A DNA stretch of 64,000 nucleotides from Anopheles merus (Eukaryota; Arthropoda; Insecta; Diptera; Culicidae): contig NW_024427588.1 of the NCBI RefSeq assembly GCF_017562075.2, positions 300,001 to 364,000 of the forward strand, read 5' to 3'. Within the stretch, counting starts at the first letter, position 1; each line of letters starts with the position of its first letter. Under the pieces are notes generated by a model, which did not search any database, was not told where the DNA came from, and was given only the letters and a program-made list of their open reading frames with translations. Made by a program: the position numbers and the translations under genes. Positions 55,856 to 64,000 of this stretch are shown in pieces.

Positions 55856-56133
55856 TTTTGAGCGCCACAGCAACTCATGAGCATTGACCACACGCGAGAA
55901 AGAGATAGCGCTATGGTTGGAAAAAGCACGGACGACGGCTGACAGCGATTGGCCGTCTGACGCACCAACACATTCAAACCTTCGGCAGCGCGCTCAGGCG
56001 AGGGGTACGAGGCGGAGCCAGGGACGGGTAGCTCGACGAGCTGCTTGACAAATTTGCCGTTGGAGAGAAAAGGAAGGCATGATACAATTATCAGAACGCC
56101 ATAACGCCTTCCGTCGCTTTGCACAGCGGGATG

Positions 56134-56438
56134 TGTAGCGACCTCGGCCGCTACGATAAGAAAATATCGATCAGATAAGCTTCGTTTAGATGTAGAAATC
56201 GATAAGATACGTGTAGACGCGGCCTTATCAAAATCGACGGCTCCTGTGCGGGATTCGAGGATCGGAGGTTCGGCGGAGCGATGGCGGTTGAGGAAGACGA
56301 ACATTTTTCGTGGACTCATTCTCATTCTGGTGGTGGATTTAAGTGGATGTTAAATAAAGTGTTGCAGTAGGAATATTTAATTTATTTAATAATAGAAGTA
56401 GTGCTGTGCGTTTCCGAAAAAGTAGTTTAGTCGTTTCA
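56134..56438 (+). repeat. Gypsy B 5' LTR
   Basis: TGTAGCGACC to CGTTTCA; identical to 62377-62681 except at five positions. Confidence 0.96.
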
Positions 56439-56643
56439 TCTGGTGACAGCGGAAAAGCACAAATATTTTTGCGCACATAACGTCTAATCTGGATGGTGAA
56501 CTAAAATTGGATTAGTTAGTGAAATTTTCTTTTGGTAAGTGGTGATGGTTTCGGTAAGTGGCGATGGTGCTATTTAGTGATAAATTAATAATACACATAA
56601 GTTCTTTTCAAACCCCTTTTCGTGGTTTATTTGAAAAAGGGTT

Positions 56644-56649
<6 letters not shown>

Positions 56650-56733
<84 letters not shown>
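56650..56733. repeat. (TA)n microsatellite in Gypsy B leader
   Basis: About 40 TA units; produces the Tyr/Ile-repeat ORFs seen there, which are not genes. Confidence 0.97.
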
Positions 56734-56737
<4 letters not shown>

Positions 56738-56820
56738 CACAGTTGGTTTTATTATTATAGTAAAATTATATTGTTTCAATACGTTATATCTTAGCATTAT
56801 ATACATATATATTACTTAAG

Positions 56821-58026
56821 GTGATGAACAATAAACTGTTGGCACTAAGAAATAGAGCGGTTCAAATTAATACGGGTAATAGGTCGGAAATTTGTGTATT
56901 CGAACCAACACAAAACTTAAACTCAACAGCAGTTAGTGAATCTTACATAAATCGCCAATACAGCTACAAGGAACGCCTTCAGATCCTCAAAGCAGAGTTA
57001 TTAAACCAAAGTGTCGAAATTGAAAGAGCTTTAAACGGTACGAATTCAAATATGGCTTATGAATTTCCGATCGAAAGGGCAATGCTGTGCATACCGGAAT
57101 ATAACGGAGCGGCAAAAGATCTAGACGGTTTCTTATACCAAATTGAGTATTTTGCGAATCACATTCCGGAAGGAGAATTGGAAGAAGATTTGATACGAAC
57201 GGTGATGTTCAAGTTGAAGGGAAATGCGGCTAGTTACTTTAACCGCATTAAAGATGACAATTGGGCCAATGTAAAAGCGAATCTGATAAAAGTGTTCAGT
57301 GAAAAGTTTAGCTTGGAAGCCATTTTCCAACAAGTCGAGACGCTGCGGCAAGAGGTCAATGAACCTTTCTCGGACTACAAGGAAAGGGCAATCAAGCTAA
57401 AAGAGTGTATTATCAGCAATGATGCAGCAAATACGGAAGATTCTTATGCTCAAAAAAATCTAAAAATACACTTTTTGGCAGGATTGAGAAATCCGGAATT
57501 AAAAACGCTTGCCAGAACTAATAAACACCTTAGTTTTGATGAGCTTTTAGAATATCTCCAGGAGGAAGTAATACAACTCGAACATATCCGAAAAATTGAG
57601 CAAAGATTGAACCGCTTGCACATTTTTGAAACAAATGCCAACAATACCTTATTAACAAATATATGCCCAAATACCGATAATGATACAAATTTAAATAGCC
57701 AAACCACGCAAAATGGATTTGGAAACCATGTAGAATTCAACAATAATAGTAGATTACGCTGTGACACTATTAACAGTAGTATTAATCATTCAGGAGTAAA
57801 TAATTTTGGGCAACCGCAACACAATAGCACCACATACAATTCAAATTCTTCTAACTTTAATCATAATAATTCACGTCCTAGAAGATATTTCACACCATAT
57901 AGACACAATAACACACAGTATTCAACACATTCACATAATTTTCCACACGGGTCTGATCAACACAACTTGCATGCTAACACATATAACCACCAACCATTTA
58001 ATGCAAAAACGCGTCCAAAAAACTAG
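56821..58026 (+). CDS. Gypsy B Gag
   Basis: 401-residue structural protein. The first in-frame codon of the open frame is GTG 56821; ATG 56824 is the likely start. Residues about 80-265 hold the Gag core (FLYQIEYFANHIP, KGNAASYFNRI, FSDYKERAIKL, FLAGLRNPELKTLAR); the C-terminus is Asn/His-rich and basic (RPRRYFTPY) without a zinc knuckle, as in several insect Gypsy groups. It is intact. The last codons CCA AAA AAC TAG contain a frameshift site giving access to pol. Confidence 0.88.
   Translation: MMNNKLLALRNRAVQINTGNRSEICVFEPTQNLNSTAVSESYINRQYSYKERLQILKAELLNQSVEIERALNGTNSNMAYEFPIERAMLCIPEYNGAAKDLDGFLYQIEYFANHIPEGELEEDLIRTVMFKLKGNAASYFNRIKDDNWANVKANLIKVFSEKFSLEAIFQQVETLRQEVNEPFSDYKERAIKLKECIISNDAANTEDSYAQKNLKIHFLAGLRNPELKTLARTNKHLSFDELLEYLQEEVIQLEHIRKIEQRLNRLHIFETNANNTLLTNICPNTDNDTNLNSQTTQNGFGNHVEFNNNSRLRCDTINSSINHSGVNNFGQPQHNSTTYNSNSSNFNHNNSRPRRYFTPYRHNNTQYSTHSHNFPHGSDQHNLHANTYNHQPFNAKTRPKN
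58017..58023 (+). promoter_or_regulatory. Slippery site A_AAA_AAC for -1 frameshifting
   Basis: The heptamer is in register with the gag frame and sits directly before the gag stop (58024-58026). A -1 slip continues into CTA GAG, and that frame is open through protease to 58598. This matches the X_XXY_YYZ rule. Confidence 0.8.
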
Positions 58027-58598
58027 AGCAAGGAACACGGGTTAATCAAAATAAAAATACCAGTGTTCCCAACGATCAAAATATTTTTTTTTTCTTTGAT
58101 CAAACTTGTAAAATTGTGGAACATACAGAACAAACATCAAATAGTAGCATCAAGGGAGAACACGAGACTCTTGATATAGAGGCTACAAAAGATGGTAAAC
58201 TAATGGTCAAAATTGTATCGCGTCATTCGCATACAACAACAATTGAATATCTAATTGATTCGGGAGCGTGTTTTAATGCCTTGAGTTTTAATTCAGCAAA
58301 ACAGCTTGGTCAGATAGATTACAGTGATAAGGTAAAATTATCTAGCTTTAATGGAACTTTATCCGACACTATGGGTTCGATGTTTGTTGATTTATTGATT
58401 GGAAAATCGTTATACCGCGCAAAATTTTACATAATTGAAACACTTAGCGTCCCTGGTATAACAGGGGCAGAATTTTTGAAAAAGTACACAATTGTCATTG
58501 GGAAAGGCTTCCAGACAATTACTCTGAAGAAGAAAGTATATACAAAAGGAGAGAAGGAGGAATTGGATGGAAAAAAATATGTTGCAAGATACTGTTAG
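58023..58598 (+). CDS. Gypsy B protease region (start of pol)
   Basis: Retroviral-type aspartic protease with the active site in LIDSGA (about 58250-58267) and a downstream hydrophobic flap region; it ends with TGAEFL..IVIGKGF. Read in the -1 frame relative to gag, with no need for its own start codon. The frame breaks at an A7 run (58570-58576), where reverse transcriptase continues in the next frame. Confidence 0.8.
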   Translation, partial: LEQGTRVNQNKNTSVPNDQNIFFFFDQTCKIVEHTEQTSNSSIKGEHETLDIEATKDGKLMVKIVSRHSHTTTIEYLIDSGACFNALSFNSAKQLGQIDYSDKVKLSSFNGTLSDTMGSMFVDLLIGKSLYRAKFYIIETLSVPGITGAEFLKKYTIVIGKGFQTITLKKKVYTKGEKEELDGKKYVARYC

Positions 58599-60169
58599 TC
58601 ATCAAAAGGAGAATGACAGTAACATTCAAGAGGGAAATTTTGAATTGCTCCCATGTGTCGAAAAACAACAGGCAGATTGCGATTTATACGATACGATCAA
58701 ACGAGGGAAATTAGTCGGATCAGAACGACTGGCAGAATTAATGAAAAGGATAATTTTAAATCATTTAGATATCTCAATGGAGAACAGTATTAAACAAATA
58801 ATTAGTAAATACAACGATATTTTCTACTTGCCTGGGGATCATTTAACCTATACCCAAGCAGCAATGCACGAAATAGAAACAAGTTCTAATATTCCGATTT
58901 ATAAAAGGCAATACCGATTTCCAGTAGCAGTAAATAATATTATGGATGAACATATTGAAGAAATGTTAAAGCAAAATATCATAGGACCAAGCAAAAGCCC
59001 TTGGAATGCGCCCGTGATGTGCATACCGAAGAAATCGGATATTGATGGGGAAAAAAAATATCGCATTGTTCTTGATTTTCGCGCACTAAATCTGATTATA
59101 AAACCCTTTATGTATCCAATACCTCGTATAGAGGAAATAATGGATAACATTGGTAATAGTAAATACTTTTCAACAATTGATTTAAAATCCGGATTTTTTC
59201 AAATACCAATTGCTCCTAAAGATGCGCCAAAAACAGCTTTTTCTACGTCAAAGGGGCATTACGAATTTTTAAGAATGCCGATGGGTCTCAAAAACAGTCC
59301 CTCCATGTTCCAAAAGCTCATGAATACGGTACTTTATACTATTCAACCGGTTAAAGCGTTCGTATATTTAGATGATATAGTGGTGTTTGGTGAATCAAGA
59401 GAAGAACACATTAAAAACCTGATTAAAGTTTTGGATGGATTGAAAACAACATAACCTCAAAATAGAACCTTTAAAATGCAAACTCCTGCATAAGGAAATA
59501 ACATATCTGGGTCACACTGTAAATGAATCCGGAATCAAACCCACCCGAGCAAATATTAAGGCAATATTAGAAATGCCAACACCCAAAACCCTTAAACAGT
59601 TACGTTCATTTTTGGGAACTATCAATTTTTATGCGAAATTCATTCCAAATGTTTCTGAAATCCGTAAACCGTTGCACGAACTCTTAAAGAAAAATATTAA
59701 TTTTATATGGGATGAAAAGTGTGATGAAGCCTTTAAGACACATAAACAATATCTCATTTCTGAACCTTTGTTATTGAGACCAAATTTTACAGACATTTTC
59801 GTCATTACTACTGACGCAAGTGATTACGCCCTTCGGGCGGTGCTATCTAATGAAAAAACGATAGAATGTCCAATTGCCTATGCAAGTAGATCCCTTATAG
59901 GGGCTGAAAAACGGTATCATCCAATAGAAAAGGAATTGCTAGCAATTGTTTGGGCAGTTGAACACTTTAAGCATTACATTTATGGCCAGAAATTTATTAT
60001 ATATTCCGACCATAGAACATTAGTGTCGATATGGCGGCTTAAAGAAAATTCCCCAATCTTGTCCCGTTTACGATTAAGACTCCAAGGCCTAGAGTGCGAA
60101 ATAAGGTATAAGAAAGGGAAGAAGAATGCTGGATGGTTGCTGATTTTCTATCAAGCCTCCCAGAGATAA
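58567..60169 (+). pseudogene. Gypsy B reverse transcriptase and RNase H, frameshifted
   Basis: 58567-59454: reverse transcriptase with LDFRALN, FSTIDLKSGF, MPMGLKNSP and catalytic YLDD (about 59370). A frame change near 59445 leads to 59573-60169 and its upstream extension: ITYLGHTV, QLRSFLGTINFY, then RNase H TTDASDYA, IEKELLAIVWAVEHF and SDHRTLV. The frame ends at about 60120 after the RNase H. Confidence 0.87.
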
Positions 60170-61490
60170 AGCAAACCGAAGAACAAACAGGCAAAATCAG
60201 TAATACGGTCGCTGTGGTCAGAAGACAACAAGAGAAAAAAATACAATTTTCTAAACCCAAACAAGAACAGAAAATAGAACTCCTAGATCATACCCCACTA
60301 GAAGAACACTGGGAGAATCTATTAAAAATAGAGGTAGAAAATGAAACTAGCGACAGGGGAATAGAAAGAAAACAAAAGTTGGAACAAACAAAAAACATAG
60401 TCCAAGCCAAATTTAAAAATTACATTAAGGATTCAGAGAGGATAGAAGTTGAAAGAGGTGAAATTGAAACAGTTCTAAAAGAATTTCATGATGCACCATT
60501 AGGTGGACATGTAGGTGTGAGAAGGATGAAAAAAAGAATCAAAGAGCTATTCTTTTGGTCAGGAATGGATGGGGATATAGAAGGATACGTTAGAAGTTGC
60601 AAGTCTTGTCAACTGAACAAAATTGGGAGGTATAACAAAATCCCTATGAATATTACAACCACATCAACGTTTCCTTTTCAAACGATATATATGGATATTG
60701 TGATACTACCTGAATCGGTGAAGGGAAATAAGTATGGGCTAGTTATGCAAGATGATCTAACGAGATACCTTATAGTGACACCTATGGCAAATCAAGAAGC
60801 CACAACTGTAGCAGAAAAATTTGTAGAAAATGTTGTTTGTTTTACGGATGTTCCTAACGAATTAGTCACGGATCAAGGGACTAATTTCATGAGCCAAGTT
60901 ATGAAAGATGTTTGTTCACTCTTAAAGATTAAAAAAATCAATACTTCTGCGTATCATCTCCAAAGAAACATAGTGGAAAGAGCGAATAGGGAGCTAAAAA
61001 TATATTTGAGACAGTTTGTTGGAAAAAATATGAAATATGGGATAGGTTTTTATCATATTTTGCCATGGAATATAATACTACTACAAACTCTTCAACGGGA
61101 TTTACTCCATACAAATTAGTCTTTGGTAGAAAAGCTAGGTTGCCTTCATCGATATACAAGGAAAGGGGTTGCAAAAGAACGTATACCGACTTTAGCCAAG
61201 AAATGAAAACAAAACTTACAGAGATACACGAGATAGCAAGAAAAAACTTGATTGAATCAAAAGAAAAACGGAAACAAAAATATGACCGAAACGCAATTGA
61301 ATGGCAACCTATGTGGGGAGAGATGATGTTAGTCAGGAATATTCAGACAGGTGTAGGGCAAAAGATACAAGGGATATGGAGAGGACCATATGAGGTCGTA
61401 GACATTCCCAGTGAGCTAACGTGTGTCAATAAAAATGGAAAGAAGTCAGAAAAGATACATAATAACCGATTAAAAAGGTTCAACGAGTGA
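60133..61490 (+). pseudogene. Gypsy B integrase, one frame break
   Basis: 60133-61119: a charged linker, integrase zinc site (H..GGHVGVRRM..CKSCQLNK), catalytic Asp in YMDIV (about 60690) and TDQGTNF (about 60875), and the catalytic Glu region VERANRELK (about 60975), where residues before the Glu appear lost. A frame change at about 61035-61065 leads to 61065-61490, the C-terminal GPYEVV domain. Integrates the element DNA. Confidence 0.87.
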
Positions 61491-62376
61491 TTTAATCAAA
61501 CAGGTTTGCACCCGAGTATTCCCGGGATAAGGCAATCGCAAGGAGGAAATGCCTTGTGCTAGATTTAAGTAAAGATAGGGTAGATTAAGGTAACAATGGA
61601 GCAGATGAAGAATAGGGAATAGCTAGGCATTCTATCATAGTAATTTTAGCATTACGATAACATGTAAATGGATATATTTTAACACTCATATAGTAAGGTA
61701 AGTTTATATAACAGGAAAGCATTGAAAATCGCGAATTATTATTTAACCTTATTATATAGTTTTTAAATATATCCATGTGGAAATTTGTGTATTTAAAAAT
61801 TTGCGTAAAAAAAAGACTGGCTGTAGCACTTTAGGTACCTACACATAAATATATCGCCTACACTGTCCACGGATTGCACATTACACAGAACGCCTAGATA
61901 ACGAAAGGCACCGAAGCATAAAAACTCGAGTTACAAAGTTATATATAAAAACTCGAGTTGATTCATTAGGCATAGCTGGCGCGGTTGAGCGGATGGTCTT
62001 GTTACGATAATAACGAGGTTGATCGAATGCTCCCCCAGAGATTGTACCACACAAAGGTTAAGGCGGGCACACAGGCACACAAGCACAAGACGGGCAATTA
62101 TTAGAACAGCACCTAAAAAAAAATAAGACGAAACAATAAGAACAGCGAACTCAGTTGTTCGATCTGTATACTTAGGTTGCGAGAGATGATAATAAGCCAC
62201 GAGGATGATACGATTACGAAAATGTATCAACACGTTAGTCGAGAGCTGAGCACGAGGATGAAAGCCGGAACGGAAATGAAAGAGCAATTGCACACCAACA
62301 AGATAGAAACATACTTGAAAAAAATCAACCGATTAAAATTTGCTTGCTTTCGTTACAAAAAAAAAGCGTTGTGACA
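61491..62376. other. Gypsy B 3' untranslated region, no env
   Basis: No ORF resembling an envelope protein. A direct repeat AAAACTCGAGTT occurs at 61920-61931 and 61949-61960. The polypurine tract is poor; AAAAAAAGCGTTGTGACA precedes the LTR. Confidence 0.55.
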
Positions 62377-62681
62377 TGTAGCGACCTCGGCCGCTACGAT
62401 AAGAAAATATCGATCAGATAAGCTTCGTTTAGATGTAGAAATCGATAAGATACGTGTAGACGCGGCCTTATCAAAATCGACGGCTCCTGTACGGGGTTCG
62501 AGGATCGGAGGTTCGGCGGAGCGATGGCGGTTGAGGAAGACGAACATTTTTCGTGGACTCATTCTCATTCTGGTGGTGGATTTAAGTGGATGTTAAATAA
62601 AGTGTTGCAGTAGGAATATTTAATTTATTTAATAATAGAAGTAGTGCTGTGCGTTTCCTAAAAAATAGTTTAATCGTTTCA
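62377..62681 (+). repeat. Gypsy B 3' LTR
   Basis: Second 305-bp LTR, followed by CATG and then Gypsy A integrase coding sequence. Confidence 0.96.
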
Positions 62682-62684
62682 CAT

Positions 62685-63528
62685 GTTTGCACGATTTGGC
62701 ATGCCTGAAAAACTAGTCAGCGATAACGGAGCCCAATTTACTAGCGACGCGTTTAAAGATTACTGCAAGCAAAGTGGCATTGAGCATATTAAAACACCGG
62801 CGTTTCGCCCCCGTCTAATGGGCAAGCAGAGCGCTTTGTAGATACTATGAAACGAGCCCTGAAGAAAATCCAATCAGAAGCTATATCCATTGAAACGGCT
62901 CTCGACACCTTCCTGCAAACGTATCGCTCAACTCCGCACCCTGCACTTAACCAACGCACGACAGCTGAAGTTTTATTTAATCGAAACATTAGAATTCCCT
63001 TAGATCTGATACGCCCAACAACAACAACAACACAGACCGAAGTCGAACAACGCGCTCAGCAACCGTCAGCAGCTAGGCAGTTTCTTCCTGGAGATGCTGT
63101 CTACATGAAACATTATTCGCGCAATGCTTGGCAGTGGATTTCCGGAATGGTATCCAAACCGATCGGAAGCGTAATGTACGAGATTATCACCGATGGACAT
63201 CGCACTCATCGTCGACATGCCAATCAAATGCGCGCACGTACATCGAGTGGCCGAGGACATCTTGCCGGCGACTCAACTCAGCATCAGCTGCCGCTTGACA
63301 TTCTTACGGAAGTGGCACCGACACCGTGGGCACCGACACGTGAAACGGAACAACGATCCGTCCAGCACATCACATCGTTTTTCTTCCAATAGGTCCCCAA
63401 CGCAGCAGATTGTACAGCTTCTACCATCTGCATCAGAGACCAGCATCAGACAGCCGATACAACCGCCACGCCGATCTTTTAGGCTTAGAAGACCTCCGCG
63501 TAAGCTCGACGGATATCGGCTATACTAA
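62685..63528 (+). pseudogene. Gypsy A integrase, C-terminal part
   Basis: Resumes the interrupted integrase: RFGMPEKLVSDNGAQF with the second catalytic Asp (about 62720). A frame change at about 62810-62820 precedes the segment with the catalytic Glu (about 62837). The rest (DTFLQTYRSTPHP, then a chromatin-unrelated C-terminal domain with GDAVYMKHY) runs to 63390, with a further frame to 63528 ending in a basic RRSFRLRRPPR tail. Confidence 0.85.
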
Positions 63529-63539
63529 AAAGGGGGAGA

Positions 63540-63736
63540 TGTTGTGATCCGACCTGCCGAACTTGCGATCGCCGTTTATGCAGTCACTCACCGCTGACAG
63601 TCCTGCCAGCGTGTTGATGTGTTAGTGACAGCAGTTCGGCAGGATAGGGCAATGATCGCTCGCCAGGCCAACGAACGGGAGCGATGGGGCCGAACGCGTT
63701 GGATGTAACGGCACTTACAAGAACGTCTTCGATGCT
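63540..63736 (+). repeat. Gypsy A 3' LTR (end missing)
   Basis: Begins TGTTGTGATCCGACC just after the purine tract AAAAAGGGGGAGA. Similarity with the 5' LTR stops near 63736, so about 127 bp of the LTR are lost. Confidence 0.85.
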
Positions 63737-64000
63737 AGTAACCATGCTTTGCTGAAAAACAAACTCGAGAACTGTTAGTAAGCCGTTACGGAAAGCAGAC
63801 TACAGTGCCGATTATGTGTCTCAACTGCTTGAGAAAAAGTATCAAAAATGCTCATTTTGTTTTCTCCAGTTAATATAATTCATTTATTTTTACCCCTGGG
63901 GATTTAAAACCTTGTTTTTACAAATTTTCCAAGAAAGGTATGCATCCTGCTGGTACATGCTGCTCTAGCGATCGCTAAGCCCTTGGCCCTTTGGCCCTAC
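63737..64000. other. Unassigned sequence at window end
   Basis: No gene or element recognised. Confidence 0.4.

Larger units (their letters stand above)
53239..56130. mobile_element. Element X: unclassified 2.9-kb inverted-repeat element
   Basis: Ends CCCGCTGCGCAAA and (inverted) CCCGCTGTGCAAA, one mismatch in 13. Flanked by AT on both sides (53237-53238 and 56131-56132). No long ORF; the interior has a nested palindrome at 53264-53351, GT-rich repeats at 54060-54290 and a SINE at 54800-54955. The right 280 bp are GC-rich and single-copy-looking. The 2-bp flanks do not fit any superfamily I can name with confidence. Confidence 0.65.
56134..62681 (+). mobile_element. Gypsy element B, complete with two LTRs
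   Basis: Two 305-bp LTRs (5 differences), primer-binding-like TGGTGACAGC at 56441, gag, a -1 frameshift site, and protease-RT-RNase H-integrase in order; no env. The right flank is CATG (62682-62685). The matching left CATG is split by X (C-AT at 53236-53238 and AT-G at 56131-56133). It lies inside the Gypsy A integrase. pol has four frame changes. Confidence 0.92.
43865..63736 (+). mobile_element. Gypsy element A, host of four nested insertions
   Basis: The pieces, in order, are: 5' LTR, leader to about 44312, gag 48415-49502, protease/RT/RNase H 49596-51196, integrase 52527-53238 and 62682-63390, C-terminal tail to 63528, 3' LTR from 63540. Inserted between them are Copia (44313-48393), a CR1-like LINE (51201-52522), element X (53239-56130) and Gypsy B (56134-62681). 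Both LTR ends facing outward are damaged. Two-knuckle Gag and an aspartic protease LDTGSD suggest the mag/SURL branch, tentatively. Confidence 0.9.

Noticed and set aside
55846..56325. 159-codon minus ORF (and its twin 62353-62568)
   Set aside because: Antisense of the Gypsy B LTR; the twin exists because there are two LTRs.
56558..56819. Tyr/Ile-repeat ORFs
   Set aside because: Pure translation of a TA microsatellite.
61491..62376. env gene of Gypsy B
   Set aside because: No ORF with signal peptide, cleavage site or membrane anchor is visible.

Overview
The window looks like a dipteran, most probably mosquito (Anopheles-type), nuclear locus: one small host gene whose introns and 3' flank have been filled by transposable elements. 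The organism is inferred from the host protein (a Spitz/Keren-type EGF ligand), from a repeated tRNA-derived SINE resembling the Anopheles SINE200 type (family recalled, not searched), and from the mixture of Jockey, I, RTE and CR1-like LINEs, mariner, hAT, TA-flanked MITEs, Copia and Gypsy elements.

Host gene. Four + strand exons (1929-1974, 12570-12741, 40734-40795, 40864-41117) join in phase to 534 nt, that is 177 codons plus a stop. They encode a signal peptide, an N-terminal Cys after the predicted cleavage site, one six-Cys EGF domain, a transmembrane segment starting with the ASIASGA motif that Rhomboid recognises in Drosophila Spitz, and a short cytoplasmic tail. Exons 2-4 are strongly supported; exon 1 rests on a signal peptide, a good donor and exact phase. 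Intron 1 is about 10.6 kb, intron 2 about 28.0 kb, intron 3 only 68 bp.

Layout. 1-12.5 kb: truncated hAT, TA-MITE, exon 1, a decayed Jockey-type LINE, palindromic MITEs, a LINE 3' end. 12.6-40.7 kb (intron 2): Harbinger-like MITE, deleted mariner with a SINE in its terminal repeat, a hAT copy holding a solo LTR, an A-rich I-type LINE broken by RTE-type fragments, a second hAT family with a perfect 8-bp target duplication, an I-type LINE with RNase H broken by two hATs, and a nested MITE cluster reaching to about 30 bp before exon 3. 40.7-43.1 kb: exons 3 and 4 and 3' flank. 43.1-63.7 kb: one Gypsy element (A) carrying inside it a 3'-truncated Copia with a nearly complete gag-pol ORF, a 5'-truncated CR1-like LINE, a second Gypsy (B) with both LTRs, and an unclassified 2.9-kb inverted-repeat element (X) inserted into B's target duplication. 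Insertion order can be read from target duplications, and LTR divergence (A about 3%, B 1.6%, counted by eye) agrees with it.

Almost all element ORFs carry stops or frameshifts; the Copia gag-pol and the Gypsy B gag are the only long clean frames. I see no CRISPR array, bacterial operon, rRNA or functional tRNA gene. All family names are from motif reading; no database search was made.
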